A stretch of 64,000 nucleotides of DNA from Bradyrhizobium sp. SZCCT0153 (GCF_018129995.1 NZ_JAFCKS010000004.1:496001-560000); one strand, 5' to 3'; counted from the first letter of the stretch, positions 27,620 to 36,294 are shown. The notes: generated by a model not told the origin, from the sequence alone. Program-made: numbers and translations.

Positions 27620-28786
27620 TCAGTTTGTCGGAACCGGCGGCTTGGAAGGCGCTGTACGGGCTTCCGCAGGGCGGCCAAACAGCGAACTCCACGCGGTTAC
27701 GAGCATGTACCGCACTCGATCCACGAGCATTGAGACGAACGCCAGGATCTGCTTCTTCCCTGTCATCACCCTGGATTCGAGCAGATGCCAGGATGCAATC
27801 GCGAAGATCGAGGTCACGGCAAGGCTGATCCCAAAATTGACGTACCAAATGCGGTAGGTCGGCAAGAACTGGGCAACTGTTTGCTGAACGGGAAACCCGT
27901 AAAGATAGATGCCATACGAGTAGTCGGTCACCCGGGTGACAGGTCCGACGTTGAAATTGAGTAGTCCGACATACACCGTGAGGTAGCTGACGAAGAGCGC
28001 GGCGAGATCCTCTCCGGCGCGGCTCGAGGCGAGGACGGAAGCAACGAAGCCAACGAGGCTGATCAGCAGCAGCCAACGCGAAAACACGATCCGGGTTCGA
28101 TTCAGGAACAGCGCCACTCCGCACAGGAAGGCGAGAACTAGCATCCGGCCCGGTGGAGCGGCAAGCGAAGCGGGCTTCCCGCCAACAATGTCACGCAGCG
28201 CCAATGCGCTGACTACGAACAGGACTGCGAACAAGAAGAGTCGGCGGCGCCTCGTCAAGCCGATTAACGCGGCCGCACTGATGGCAACATAACATTCTAG
28301 TTCGTGCGGAACGGTCCAAAGCTGGCTGTTTACCATGTTTGGTACGGGCAAGTCGGCAAAGACGCCGGGCAAATAAAAGTGAACGTCACCGATTGCATTG
28401 AGGAAGTAGCGAAAGAAGGCGGGGTCGGTGAAATAGTGCGACAGGGCGAGGTTTGTGAAGAGCGGGCCGATCAGCATAGCCGAGATTACGACTTCTGCAG
28501 TCAGGGCGGGGAATATCCTGATGACCCGCAGCGTGACGAAAGCCGGAAGGTTGTTCCGTTCGAGGCTTCCTGCAACGAGGAAGCCGCTGAGGGCAAAGAA
28601 GGCGGGGACGATAAGCCAGACAATGGGCTTCAATGAGCCACCATAGAACCATTGTTCGGCGGGCAAGCCGTAGCAAACCGCGACAGAGTGCCAAAGAATG
28701 ACGGCGACTGCCAATGAGATGCGCACGAGATCGAAACCCGCGGGCCGTCCCTTCGCCGCTTCCCACTTGTCACCGATCGATGTCAT
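27620..28786 (-). CDS. Membrane acyltransferase, family 3
   Basis: The start ATG 28786 (MTSIGDKWEAAKGRPAGFDLVR) follows GGAAG; 388 residues. The upstream in-frame ATG at 28867 is rejected because it reads through the regulatory palindrome. Motifs are FDLVRISLAVAVILWHS (catalytic-type His), IVWLIVPAFFALSGFLV, LWTVPHELECY, and YSYGIYLYGFPVQQ. About ten TM helices. It would acylate EPS sugars. It is divergent from the RfbF gene with two palindromes between them, and convergent with the fusion gene. Confidence 0.92.
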   Translation of the reverse strand: MTSIGDKWEAAKGRPAGFDLVRISLAVAVILWHSVAVCYGLPAEQWFYGGSLKPIVWLIVPAFFALSGFLVAGSLERNNLPAFVTLRVIRIFPALTAEVVISAMLIGPLFTNLALSHYFTDPAFFRYFLNAIGDVHFYLPGVFADLPVPNMVNSQLWTVPHELECYVAISAAALIGLTRRRRLFLFAVLFVVSALALRDIVGGKPASLAAPPGRMLVLAFLCGVALFLNRTRIVFSRWLLLISLVGFVASVLASSRAGEDLAALFVSYLTVYVGLLNFNVGPVTRVTDYSYGIYLYGFPVQQTVAQFLPTYRIWYVNFGISLAVTSIFAIASWHLLESRVMTGKKQILAFVSMLVDRVRYMLVTAWSSLFGRPAEARTAPSKPPVPTN

Positions 28787-28853
28787 CGCGTGTTCTTCCG
28801 GGGTGGTAGGCGTTCGCCTCGATCTTTGAATATCGGCAGCGCAGATCGGCAAG

Positions 28854-28867
28854 TTGATGATCGTCAA
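28854..28867. promoter_or_regulatory. EPS-locus palindrome 5, TTGATGATCGTCAA
   Basis: Half-sites TTGAT and GTCAA. It is 68 bases upstream of the acyltransferase start at 28786, in the divergent region shared with rfbF. Confidence 0.7.
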
Positions 28868-28930
28868 ATCGTTTATGCACGCGAACGCTTGTCATGACGC
28901 GGTGAGCGGCATCAACCGATGTCTGCCGAG

Positions 28931-28944
28931 TTGACGGTCATCAA
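28931..28944. promoter_or_regulatory. EPS-locus palindrome 6, TTGACGGTCATCAA
   Basis: Half-sites TTGAC and ATCAA. It is 95 bases upstream of the rfbF start at 29039 and 77 bases from palindrome 5 (start to start), so each divergent gene seems to have its own copy. Confidence 0.7.
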
Positions 28945-29038
28945 CTTGGTCGTGCCCCAGCGAACTACGGTCAGAACTGCGCCATCCGAAAGTGCATCTG
29001 CGCATGTTTCGGTCGGGAACCTAGGACAGGAGATCCCT

Positions 29039-29881
29039 ATGAAGGTTGTTATTCTCGCCGGTGGCTACGGTACGAGATTGAGCGAGCAGACTTCGGTGGT
29101 GCCGAAGCCGCTGGTTGAGATCGGTGGTCGTCCGATCCTGTGGCATATCATGAAGCTGTATTCCCATCATGGCCTCAACGAGTTCGTCATCTGCTGTGGC
29201 TACAAGGGCACGATGATCAAGGACTATTTCATGAGCTACCTGTCTCACCAGGGAGACTTCACGCTCGACCTTCAGCGCAACCGCATCGAAATGCATCGAA
29301 ACGGATCGGAGCCTTGGCAGGTTACGCTGGTCGATACCGGAGAGAAGACGATGACCGGGGGACGCCTCAAACGAGTGCGCGAGCATCTCGGGAATTCGAC
29401 CTTCTGCATGACATACGGCGATGGCGTCAGCGATGTCGACATACGTGCGCTAATCAAATTCCACCATCAGCAGGGCGCGTTGGCGACTGTCACCGCGGTC
29501 CAGTTACCCGGCCGCTTTGGCGCGATCAATCTCTCGTCTGATCGCCCCCGCGCGGCCGGCTTTCGCGAGAAGGACGCGACCGACGGTCAAGTCATCAACG
29601 GAGGTTTCTTCGTTGTCGAACCTCAGGCCCTCGATCTCATCGACGACGACAGCACGAGCTGGGAAAGCGAGCCGCTCGCCCGTCTGACCGAGCAGGATCA
29701 ACTGGCTGTCTACAGGCACCGTGGCTACTGGCAGAACATGGACACCTTGCGCGACAAGGCCATTCTCCAGGATCTCTGGGATACCGGGGATCCACCCTGG
29801 TACGTCTGGAATAAGGGCGTTGCCGCGAATGGAAGCAACAAGTTATCGCACCCCGCAATCGCCGATCGGACAACAATCTGA
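29039..29881 (+). CDS. rfbF: Glucose-1-phosphate cytidylyltransferase
   Basis: The ATG at 29039 after AGGAG gives 280 residues. An in-frame ATG at 28919 would read through the palindrome and is rejected. Nucleotidyltransferase motifs: MKVVILAGGYGTRLSEQTSVVPKP (activation loop), VEIGGRPILWHIMK, FVICCGYKGTMIKDYF, FCMTYGDGVSDVD (metal Asp). The enzyme makes CDP-glucose from CTP and glucose-1-phosphate, the first step to CDP-linked deoxysugars. It is 13 bases upstream of the next gene and opens a sugar-modification unit. Confidence 0.93.
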   Translation: MKVVILAGGYGTRLSEQTSVVPKPLVEIGGRPILWHIMKLYSHHGLNEFVICCGYKGTMIKDYFMSYLSHQGDFTLDLQRNRIEMHRNGSEPWQVTLVDTGEKTMTGGRLKRVREHLGNSTFCMTYGDGVSDVDIRALIKFHHQQGALATVTAVQLPGRFGAINLSSDRPRAAGFREKDATDGQVINGGFFVVEPQALDLIDDDSTSWESEPLARLTEQDQLAVYRHRGYWQNMDTLRDKAILQDLWDTGDPPWYVWNKGVAANGSNKLSHPAIADRTTI

Positions 29882-29894
29882 GGAGATGAAGCAG

Positions 29895-30953
29895 ATGCGC
29901 GTTCTCTTCACTGGAGCTGACGGATATATCGGTGCGGTGCTCGGCCCGAGGCTGCTCGAGCACGGTTACGATGCGATCGGGATCGACACGGGCCTCTACC
30001 GCCGCGGCTGGCTATTCGATGACGGCAGGACACGGCCAATGGTCATGTCGCGCGATACGCGGCAGTTGTCACTGTCTGATTTGGAGGGGTTTGACGCTGT
30101 GGTGCACCTCGCGGAGCTCTCCAATGATCCGCTGGGAGAGAATGACCCTGCGATCACGATGGAGATCAACCATCGCGGCTCCGTGGAATTTGCCCGCAAG
30201 TGCAGGGAGGCGGGAATCGGGCGATTCATCTATGCGTCCTCTTGCAGCATCTATGGAGCGGCCGGCAGCGAGGTGAAATCCGAGACGTCTTCTTGCGAAC
30301 CTCAGACGGCTTATGCGCGATGCAAAGTGCTCGTCGAGCGCGATCTCGTCGAACTGGCTGACTCCCGGTTCACGCCCGTGTTTCTGCGTAACGCCACCGC
30401 GTTTGGAGCGTCTCCCCGGCAGCGCTTCGATCTCGTCCTGAACAACCTTGCGGGGTGGGCCTTCACAACAGGAAAAATTCGCGTCATGAGCGACGGCACC
30501 CCCTGTCGTCCGTTGGTCCACATCGAGGACATCTGCCAAGCCATCCTGTGCGCTTTGGACGCTCCCCGCGAAGCGGTTTGCGCCGAGGCGTTTAATGTCG
30601 GCGATGAAAGTCAGAATTATACGGTGCGCGAGATCGCGGAGATCGTTAACGACACTTTCACCGATTGCGATCTTTCGTTTGGTCCGAGTGGTCCGGACAA
30701 TCGCAGCTATCGCGTCTCCTTTGCGAAGATTAGGGCCCACATGCCGAATTTCCGCTGCCAATGGAATGCGGAGCGCGGCGCGCGGCAATTGAGCGGGGTA
30801 TTCCAGCGCATCCAATTAGACGAAGCGACCTTCAATGCCGCGCCATTTACTCGCCTTTTGGAGCTTCGACACCTGCAGTACACCGAGCAACTGGATCTTC
30901 ATTTGCGGTGGACGCCAATTCCCGAAATCGTGCCGGCGCTCGCGCGCACTTAG
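29895..30953 (+). CDS. NAD(P)-dependent nucleotide-sugar epimerase/dehydratase (extended SDR)
   Basis: This 352-residue extended SDR has FTGADGYIGAVLGPRLL (GxxGxxG), VVHLAELSNDP, YASSCSIYG and the catalytic pair Y-x3-K in TAYARCK. The 4,6-dehydratase hallmark (S/T)DE before VYG is absent, which favours an epimerase or reductase role. AGGAG at 29881 lies nine bases before ATG 29895; ATG 29886 is also possible. It would act on the CDP-sugar made by the RfbF product. No clear CDP-glucose 4,6-dehydratase is in the window. Confidence 0.88.
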   Translation: MRVLFTGADGYIGAVLGPRLLEHGYDAIGIDTGLYRRGWLFDDGRTRPMVMSRDTRQLSLSDLEGFDAVVHLAELSNDPLGENDPAITMEINHRGSVEFARKCREAGIGRFIYASSCSIYGAAGSEVKSETSSCEPQTAYARCKVLVERDLVELADSRFTPVFLRNATAFGASPRQRFDLVLNNLAGWAFTTGKIRVMSDGTPCRPLVHIEDICQAILCALDAPREAVCAEAFNVGDESQNYTVREIAEIVNDTFTDCDLSFGPSGPDNRSYRVSFAKIRAHMPNFRCQWNAERGARQLSGVFQRIQLDEATFNAAPFTRLLELRHLQYTEQLDLHLRWTPIPEIVPALART

Positions 30954-31252
30954 TAGCCTTTGCGGCGGGAAGGTTCGCGTATTTGCCTGCCGACGCCGAT
31001 GGACCCAGGTCGAAGCCCGTCCGCGCGGCAGCGTTGGAAACGAATTGCTATCACCAGTTGACTTTTCCTCAACTGATCATAATATTATTGCAATGCGGCA
31101 ATCCTGATTATGGGTGGCCGCGTATGGCCGGAGGGAAGGGAACACCGAGCAGAAGTACCAATGGGTGAGGTTGTTTTGCCGTTTCATCAGTTCAAGCTGC
31201 CAACGATGTGAGAGTCCCGGGTAAGAGTACGGGATTGCTCGGAGATTGAGCA
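30954..31252. other. Intergenic region with inverted repeat before the response regulator
   Basis: No gene seen in these 299 bases. CAGTTGA and TCAACTG form a perfect inverted repeat with a 7-base spacer at 31055-31075, followed by AT-rich DNA (about 31076-31094) that could hold promoter elements for the gene at 31253. Confidence 0.45.
31055..31075. promoter_or_regulatory. Inverted repeat CAGTTGA-N7-TCAACTG
   Basis: Perfect 7-bp arms around a 7-base centre, 178 bases upstream of the LuxR-type regulator. The centre is CTTTTCC. It differs in spacing from the EPS palindromes, so a different regulator, or autoregulation, is likely. Confidence 0.45.
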
Positions 31253-32023
31253 GTGCCAGTCATCCTAATAGTTGATCAGCACAGTGTTTATCGTAGCGGT
31301 CTCCGAGATGTAGTTGAGGCCAAGTTTAAGAAGTCCCGCGTCATAGACATGGCACAGCTTGAGAATTTTGAGCTGGAGACAGGCATCGATTTGATCTTGA
31401 TCGATCTAGGTTGTCTTAACCAACGTTCGCTCTCGGTTCTCTCGGAAGTCGTCGACTTGAGGCCCGCTACTCGTATTGCAGTGATGTCGGCTTCGAGCAG
31501 CCGCACGGACGTGCTGAAATGTCTTTCGGCTGGATTTCATGGATTCTTGCCCAAGCTTCAGTCGGATGAGGAATTGCTGTCCGCGGTCGGCGATTTGCTG
31601 TCTGGACGCATCTATGTTCCGCGGTGGTTGGCCGATGATGATGTAGGCCGACCAGAGCCCCCTCAGGCGGTCAACTTCAACCTGGAGGCTCTGCGATTGA
31701 CACGCCGGCAGAACGAAATTCTTCCGCTGCTGGCCCAAGGAATGTCGAACAAAGAGATTGCGCGCGAGCTAAGCATCGCGGAAGGAACCAGCAAGATCCA
31801 TACAGCGGCGCTTCTGCGCGCGCTTTGTGCCCGCAATCGGACGGAGGCGGCCTTTATAGCCGCGAAGTTGGTCGGGCCCAGGGACAGGTTGGCTAGCAGA
31901 ATGAGAAGCAAGAGGTTCTCGATCGACCGGGGTAATGGCTCAGGCCCAGGTTCGGAGTTGATCGTTGGCGATCGATGGGCGCAGCCCACGGACAGGCCTC
32001 TCTTTCGAAGACCAGCCGGGTGA
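31253..32023 (+). CDS. LuxR/NarL-type response regulator
   Basis: The GTG start after GGAG gives 256 residues. The receiver domain covers 1-~120: LIVDQHSVYR, phospho-acceptor Asp51 in LILIDLG, Lys101 region FLPKLQSDEEL. The acidic pocket has Q9 in place of the second Asp, so phosphorylation may be weakened. The GerE HTH (~145-205) carries LTRRQNEILPLLAQGMSNKEIARELSIAEGTSKIH. A ~45-residue basic tail of low complexity ends the protein. No histidine kinase is encoded in the window, so it is an orphan here. It may regulate EPS genes around it. Confidence 0.9.
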   Translation: MPVILIVDQHSVYRSGLRDVVEAKFKKSRVIDMAQLENFELETGIDLILIDLGCLNQRSLSVLSEVVDLRPATRIAVMSASSSRTDVLKCLSAGFHGFLPKLQSDEELLSAVGDLLSGRIYVPRWLADDDVGRPEPPQAVNFNLEALRLTRRQNEILPLLAQGMSNKEIARELSIAEGTSKIHTAALLRALCARNRTEAAFIAAKLVGPRDRLASRMRSKRFSIDRGNGSGPGSELIVGDRWAQPTDRPLFRRPAG

Positions 32024-32932
32024 TCGCTGCATTTTCCAGCTTGCCGCGCTTGGCAACAACGTCTTGCTCGGCGCCGGCTGCTAGAGATGCAACCCCGGGG
32101 CCGTGTCCCCGGCGAATGGTGGTGGAGAGCTCGGCAGAGCAACGCTCGCCTACGCGCCTGAGATCCTAGCGGGTCGGCAGCTTTGCGGAGACTGGAGAGT
32201 CGCCGGTAGGATTGGGTTGCGACGCGCCAGCGCAACCGAGGAACCACCGATGATCGACGATATCATGACGCTCCGCGCGCTCGTGGACGAACCAGGTGAA
32301 AGCCCTATCGTCCAATCGAGGGCGACTGGCCATATCTGTGGATCGACGCAACCCAAGTGAAGGGCTAGCCAGCAGGGATGCATCGTCCGGGTCGTGGCGA
32401 TCGTCGCGGTCGGCGTCAACGCCGACGGCTGGCGCGGGGTTCTCGGCAACGGATATTCAGTCTCCTTGAGGCAGCCTTCGCGGCATCGTCTCCGATCCCC
32501 CCAACGAGAACAAGGTTCTCAACGCCAGCTGGCAGCGTTGCCGCGTCAACCTCATGCGCAACGCTCTGGCGCACGCAACTGGTTGCCATGTGAATTGTGG
32601 GAACCTCGTGGGAGGCTCGCAGCTTCGGATCAAATTACTCAGCAAGGACAATTGCGCTCCTCGACCGCAACTCTTCCCAAAAAATCGATCCGACAGAAGG
32701 CGCTGTGTAATTGGGCACAGCTGGTACACGCGTGAGCACTTTCACTGCGAGCTTGCACGAGCTTTTTGCTCTTTTGAGCGCGGCATAGGCAGCGAACAGT
32801 TTCTTCGCCCGACGGACTAGTCCAACTGGCTTATACGGAACCAGTAAAATCCTAACGCTTTAGCCTGAGTATCCTTCGGATTAGGTCCGCCTACACTTCA
32901 ACGTATTGGATTACGTATTGAGGTGAATTCAA
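32024..32932. other. Gene-poor region with transposase relic
   Basis: No intact gene over about 900 bases. It contains the IS256-type remnant at 32281-32578. The last ~150 bases are AT-richer and should hold the promoter of the CRP/FNR-type gene. Confidence 0.55.
32281..32578 (+). pseudogene. Remnant of an IS256/Mutator-family transposase
   Basis: Translating in shifting frames gives GDWPYLWIDATQVKG (from about 32321, stop at 32365), then VVAIVAVGVNADGWRGVLG (from 32391), then NASWQRCRVNLMRNALAHA (to 32578). These are the ordered catalytic-core landmarks of IS256-family transposases. At least two frame changes, an in-frame stop and missing sequence show it is dead. No inverted repeats or intact ends were identified. 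Confidence 0.8.
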
Positions 32933-33595
32933 ATGCTTACAGAATCCGCTTTACTTCAGGGTAAACTTTCTCCGCAAGTTCATAGATCGACCAGCGTTCC
33001 CGATTTTCGACGCCCGTCTACGTCCTTCGTACCTCGCTGCAGGGCTCTCTTTTGGGAAGGAGAGGAAGAAGCTCAGAAGATCGAGATCGTTGAGGGGGTC
33101 GTACGGGCAGTCCGCCTTCTTGAGAACGGAAATCGCCAGATTCTTGCTTTCTACTGGCCCGGCGATGTCGTTATGCCGACCCATTCAACCCATCAGCAGT
33201 TTACTGCAGAGGCCGTGACAGATTGTCGCGTTATCCGATCGAGGACTTCTGGGGTGTGCCGGAGCGATGAGCCCTGTGGGGCCCACCAGGTGCTGGCAGA
33301 TACCCTCACCTTGGTGATGACCATGAGCCAAAAGAACTGCGTGGCGCGCATCGCCTGGCTCTTGCTGCGCATACGGCCACACTTGCCTGCGGACCCAAAA
33401 CGCCCTGGCGCGCTCCGACTTCAGTTACCCCGGGCTGATATCGCCGATCACGTTGGAACGTCGCTCGAAACGGTTTGTCGTACCTTGGCCGAGTTCAAGG
33501 CGAAGAAGGTCATCGACCTTCCCAATCGTAAGACGATCAAGTTCACCGATCTTGAGGGGCTAGCGAGGATTTCCAACGGGCGAGCCGTTGATTAA
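32933..33595 (+). CDS. CRP/FNR-family transcriptional regulator
   Basis: ATG 32933 follows GAGGTG; 220 residues. The cyclic-nucleotide-binding-like beta domain spans ~35-110 (FWEGEEEAQKIEIVEGVVRAVRLLENGNRQILAFYWPGDVV). It lacks the N-terminal Cys cluster of FNR and the intact cAMP pocket, as in FixK-like proteins. A long dimerisation helix (~115-147) is followed by a winged HTH with recognition helix LETVCRTLAEF (~178-188). The E-x2-x-R spacing matches FNR/FixK, whose proteins bind TTGA-N6-TCAA. Eight such sites lie in this locus. It is probably the local EPS regulator, an inference from position and motif. Confidence 0.9.
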   Translation: MLTESALLQGKLSPQVHRSTSVPDFRRPSTSFVPRCRALFWEGEEEAQKIEIVEGVVRAVRLLENGNRQILAFYWPGDVVMPTHSTHQQFTAEAVTDCRVIRSRTSGVCRSDEPCGAHQVLADTLTLVMTMSQKNCVARIAWLLLRIRPHLPADPKRPGALRLQLPRADIADHVGTSLETVCRTLAEFKAKKVIDLPNRKTIKFTDLEGLARISNGRAVD

Positions 33596-33618
33596 ACCGC
33601 TTCGTGCTGTAAGCGTCT

Positions 33619-33648
33619 CGCCGCGACTGTTCTTTGTGGTTCGCGGCG
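33619..33648 (+). terminator. Possible hairpin terminator after the CRP/FNR-type gene
   Basis: CGCCGCGA (33619-33626) pairs with TCGCGGCG (33641-33648) around a 14-base loop. No T run follows, so intrinsic termination is uncertain. It lies between convergent genes. Confidence 0.35.
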
Positions 33649-33723
33649 GGTTATCCTCGGATGTCGAACGTGATCAGATTGAGGCTTTCACAACTACACC
33701 GCCGCGCGCCAGGCCTTGATCGG

Positions 33724-35133
33724 CTAACTGGCTTTCGCATCGCTTGACCCGCGAACTCTCGTTCTCGGCGTTCCGGCCGAAGTCGAAGTGGCCTGTCGAC
33801 GGAACACCGGTGCGACCGGCCTGCCAATCAGATGGGCTTCCGGCCCGTCCTCCAGCGCCTTCTGATATACGGCGAGTGCGCCGTCGATGGCCTCGATGGT
33901 TCGGTCGATATCATCGTTGGTGTGCGAATAGCTTGTGACCAGTGAGGGCGCTAGCAAGCCGCGGCGGATTGTCTCCTGGAGAAACAATGTGCGGAAGGTC
34001 TGTGATGGCACTCCGTCACGATCACAACAAGCATAGACCATGTTGGACGTCCGGCCGGCGAGCTTGAAATAGCGGGTTAATCCGCGGCGCTGCGTGGAGT
34101 CTTCGATGCCGGCCTTCAGGCGATTTCCTTGGCGATGGAGCGTCTCGATGACTGGTTCGTCGCGATAGGTGTTCATGACGGCCAGGGCCGCAGCCAAAGC
34201 GTGAGTCTCGGCACCATGTGTCGTCGAAAGCAGGAAGACGCGATCGCGATCATGATTGAGGCCGCCCAGCTCCATGATTTCGCGTCTGCCGAGCAGCGCA
34301 GAAATTGCGATGCCGTTGCCCATCGCCTTGCCGAAGGTCGATAGGTCGGCCTTAATTCCATGGTGACGCTGGGCAGAGCACTCCGGCCATCGAAAGCCTG
34401 TGATCATCTCGTCGATGATCAAGAGAGCACCGTTCCGATGACACAGTTCGTGCAGTTCGGCGAGATATCCCGGCGTCGGCGGTACCTCCTTTTCGGCTTC
34501 GAGGATCAGGGCTGCCAACCGACCCGGGTATCGAGCGAACAGCGCCTCCGCCGAGGACAGGTCGTTGTACCGGAATCCCTGTGTCAACTGCGCCATAGCC
34601 CGGGGTATGCCGGCGCTCATGGGTGTCGTGCAGATCGCCCAGTCGTCGTAGGAGAAGAAGGGCTGACCGGAGCAGAGCGCTATCATGTCCCGGCCCGTAT
34701 AAGCTCGGGCAAGCCGTATGGCAGCCGTCGTGGCAGTTGATCCGTCCTTGGTGAATTTCGCCATTTCGGCGGCGGGGACGAGCTCGATCAGGCGCTCCGC
34801 ACATTCGACCTCAAGTGCCGAAGGCCGCGTAAAGTTTGTGCCTTGTGCCAGCTGCGCGGCTGCGGCCTGCATGACAGCTGGAAAGCCATGGCCCAGCGAC
34901 ACCGCGCGCAGTCCCATTCCGTATTCGATGAACTCGTTGCCGTCGACGTCCCATACATGGCAGCCCAAGCCTCTCGAGATGAAGCCTGGCGCGAGGAGCG
35001 GGTACTGATCGTCGCCCTTCGCGTAAGTATGTGCTCCGCCCGGGATCGCAGCGCGCGCCCGAAATCGCAGCGCTCCCGACGCTGCGAAGTTGTCTAGATT
35101 TGTTTCCGCGAAAAAACTCGACCTAATATTCAT
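33724..35133 (-). CDS. PLP-dependent class III aminotransferase (glutamate-1-semialdehyde aminomutase-like)
   Basis: ATG 35133 follows AAAAGGGG; 469 residues. Class III features are IPGGAHTYAKGDDQYP, VWDVDGNEFIEYGMGLRAVSLGH, LLIIDEMITGFRWP (PLP-contacting Asp), and STFGKAMGNG with the Schiff-base Lys. GSA aminomutases are ~430 residues; the extra C-terminal ~40 residues here are Thr/Ser/Arg-rich. In this setting it more likely aminates a nucleotide-sugar or small precursor for EPS decoration than makes tetrapyrroles, but this is inference. Single gene on the minus strand. Confidence 0.88.
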   Translation of the reverse strand: MNIRSSFFAETNLDNFAASGALRFRARAAIPGGAHTYAKGDDQYPLLAPGFISRGLGCHVWDVDGNEFIEYGMGLRAVSLGHGFPAVMQAAAAQLAQGTNFTRPSALEVECAERLIELVPAAEMAKFTKDGSTATTAAIRLARAYTGRDMIALCSGQPFFSYDDWAICTTPMSAGIPRAMAQLTQGFRYNDLSSAEALFARYPGRLAALILEAEKEVPPTPGYLAELHELCHRNGALLIIDEMITGFRWPECSAQRHHGIKADLSTFGKAMGNGIAISALLGRREIMELGGLNHDRDRVFLLSTTHGAETHALAAALAVMNTYRDEPVIETLHRQGNRLKAGIEDSTQRRGLTRYFKLAGRTSNMVYACCDRDGVPSQTFRTLFLQETIRRGLLAPSLVTSYSHTNDDIDRTIEAIDGALAVYQKALEDGPEAHLIGRPVAPVFRRQATSTSAGTPRTRVRGSSDAKAS

Positions 35134-35478
35134 CGCCAAACCCCTTTTCAACGCGTGATGTTCGAAGAACCGCAATTACGCGCCGCCCGGCTGCATTTGA
35201 TGACACAAGAATGTCACGCATTTGAGGGTTCTCAACTTGGCATCAGCCGCGACCTGGATTCCAGACGACCTTTCCCAATTGCCGCAGTTCGGTCAGGCTG
35301 ACTGCAAAGGTAGTCGACCTTTTGACAATCTCCGTTTTTTGGGGCGGACGCAGCTGGCCTGGCGGGGTACATCACCCCGCTACCCAGAGCATCGTTTGAA
35401 CGCCGCCATTGCATGGCCCACCGTTATTGAGCTTTGTCAGATTGGCGAATTCAGCTCTGGCTAGGCTGTCGTGAGGTC
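35134..35478. other. Intergenic region with two inverted repeats
   Basis: No gene seen. TGACA-N6-TGTCA (35201-35216) lies 68 bases upstream of the aminotransferase start and could be an operator. GCGGGGT-ACATC-ACCCCGC (35362-35380) is a perfect 7-bp hairpin without a T run. Confidence 0.45.
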
Positions 35479-35682
35479 ATGTCACGGATTGAGCGGGCAA
35501 TGTCTGAATTCGAACAACTCAGAAACGCAACCTACGCAACCCAGTTTAGGGGCACGAAAGCGGCGAGCCGAAGTTTCGAATGGCCTGTCCTCGGTATCGC
35601 ATTTGCGCTGGTCAGCGTCGTTGCGTGGGATCTAGCTCTGCTGTGGCTTGCAGCCAAACTCTGTCGGATCGTGTTCATCTAG
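35479..35682 (+). CDS. Small single-TM membrane protein (putative)
   Basis: A 67-residue frame from ATG 35479, four bases after GTGAGG. It has an N-terminal charged segment (MSRIERAMSEFEQLRNAT) and one strong hydrophobic helix (WPVLGIAFALVSVVAWDLALLWLAA). It ends 30 bases before rfbC on the same strand. No family recognised; it could be chance, but the amphipathic-plus-TM layout is protein-like. Confidence 0.45.
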   Translation: MSRIERAMSEFEQLRNATYATQFRGTKAASRSFEWPVLGIAFALVSVVAWDLALLWLAAKLCRIVFI

Positions 35683-35712
35683 TAGCCTGAACCCAGCTAT
35701 TTCATCTGCCTC

Positions 35713-36294
35713 ATGATATTTTCCGAAACAATCCTCGCCGGCGCCTACACGGTGGAGATAGATAGGCATCAGGACAATCGGGGATACTTCGCTCGGGTAT
35801 TCTGCGCCGACACATTTCTTGCGCACGGCCTCAAGCCCGTCGTCGCACAGGCAAGTATCAGCTACAACGCAAAACGCGGTACGCTGCGCGGCCTGCATTT
35901 CCAATATCCCCCAGCGACGGAAAACAAGTACGTCCGATGCACCAAGGGCGCGGTGGCCGACGTGATCGTCGACCTGCGGCCGGAATCGGCAACCTATTTG
36001 CGACATATCATCGTTAACCTCTCCGCGGACAATGGCCGCGGGCTCTACATACCGGAACGCTTCGCACATGGTTTCATCACGCTCACTGACGACACAGAGC
36101 TGATTTATCTAATCAGCAACTATTACACGCCGGGCGCGGAAGGCGGGTTGCCGCATGACGATCCTTCGCTTGGAATTTCCTGGCCGGCAGAAGTGCGCGT
36201 GCTCTCGGATCGTGACAGGGCATGGAAGCCCCGCAGCAATATCGGGAACGAATTGAAGGCCCGCATGAATATCGCTGTCCCCAAGAGGTCGTAG
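35713..36294 (+). CDS. rfbC: dTDP-4-dehydrorhamnose 3,5-epimerase-type enzyme
   Basis: This 193-residue RmlC-type cupin has DNRGYFARVFC, the catalytic His in LRGLHFQYPP, KYVRCTKGAVADVIVDLR, and PERFAHGFITL, then YYTPGAEGGLPHDDPSLGISWP. The family epimerises C3 and/or C5 of NDP-4-keto-6-deoxyhexoses. Here it is not next to rmlA/B/D, but is near an NDP-sugar C-methyltransferase and a CDP-glucose gene. It may therefore act on a CDP-linked or branched-sugar intermediate rather than in standard dTDP-rhamnose synthesis. Confidence 0.92.
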   Translation: MIFSETILAGAYTVEIDRHQDNRGYFARVFCADTFLAHGLKPVVAQASISYNAKRGTLRGLHFQYPPATENKYVRCTKGAVADVIVDLRPESATYLRHIIVNLSADNGRGLYIPERFAHGFITLTDDTELIYLISNYYTPGAEGGLPHDDPSLGISWPAEVRVLSDRDRAWKPRSNIGNELKARMNIAVPKRS

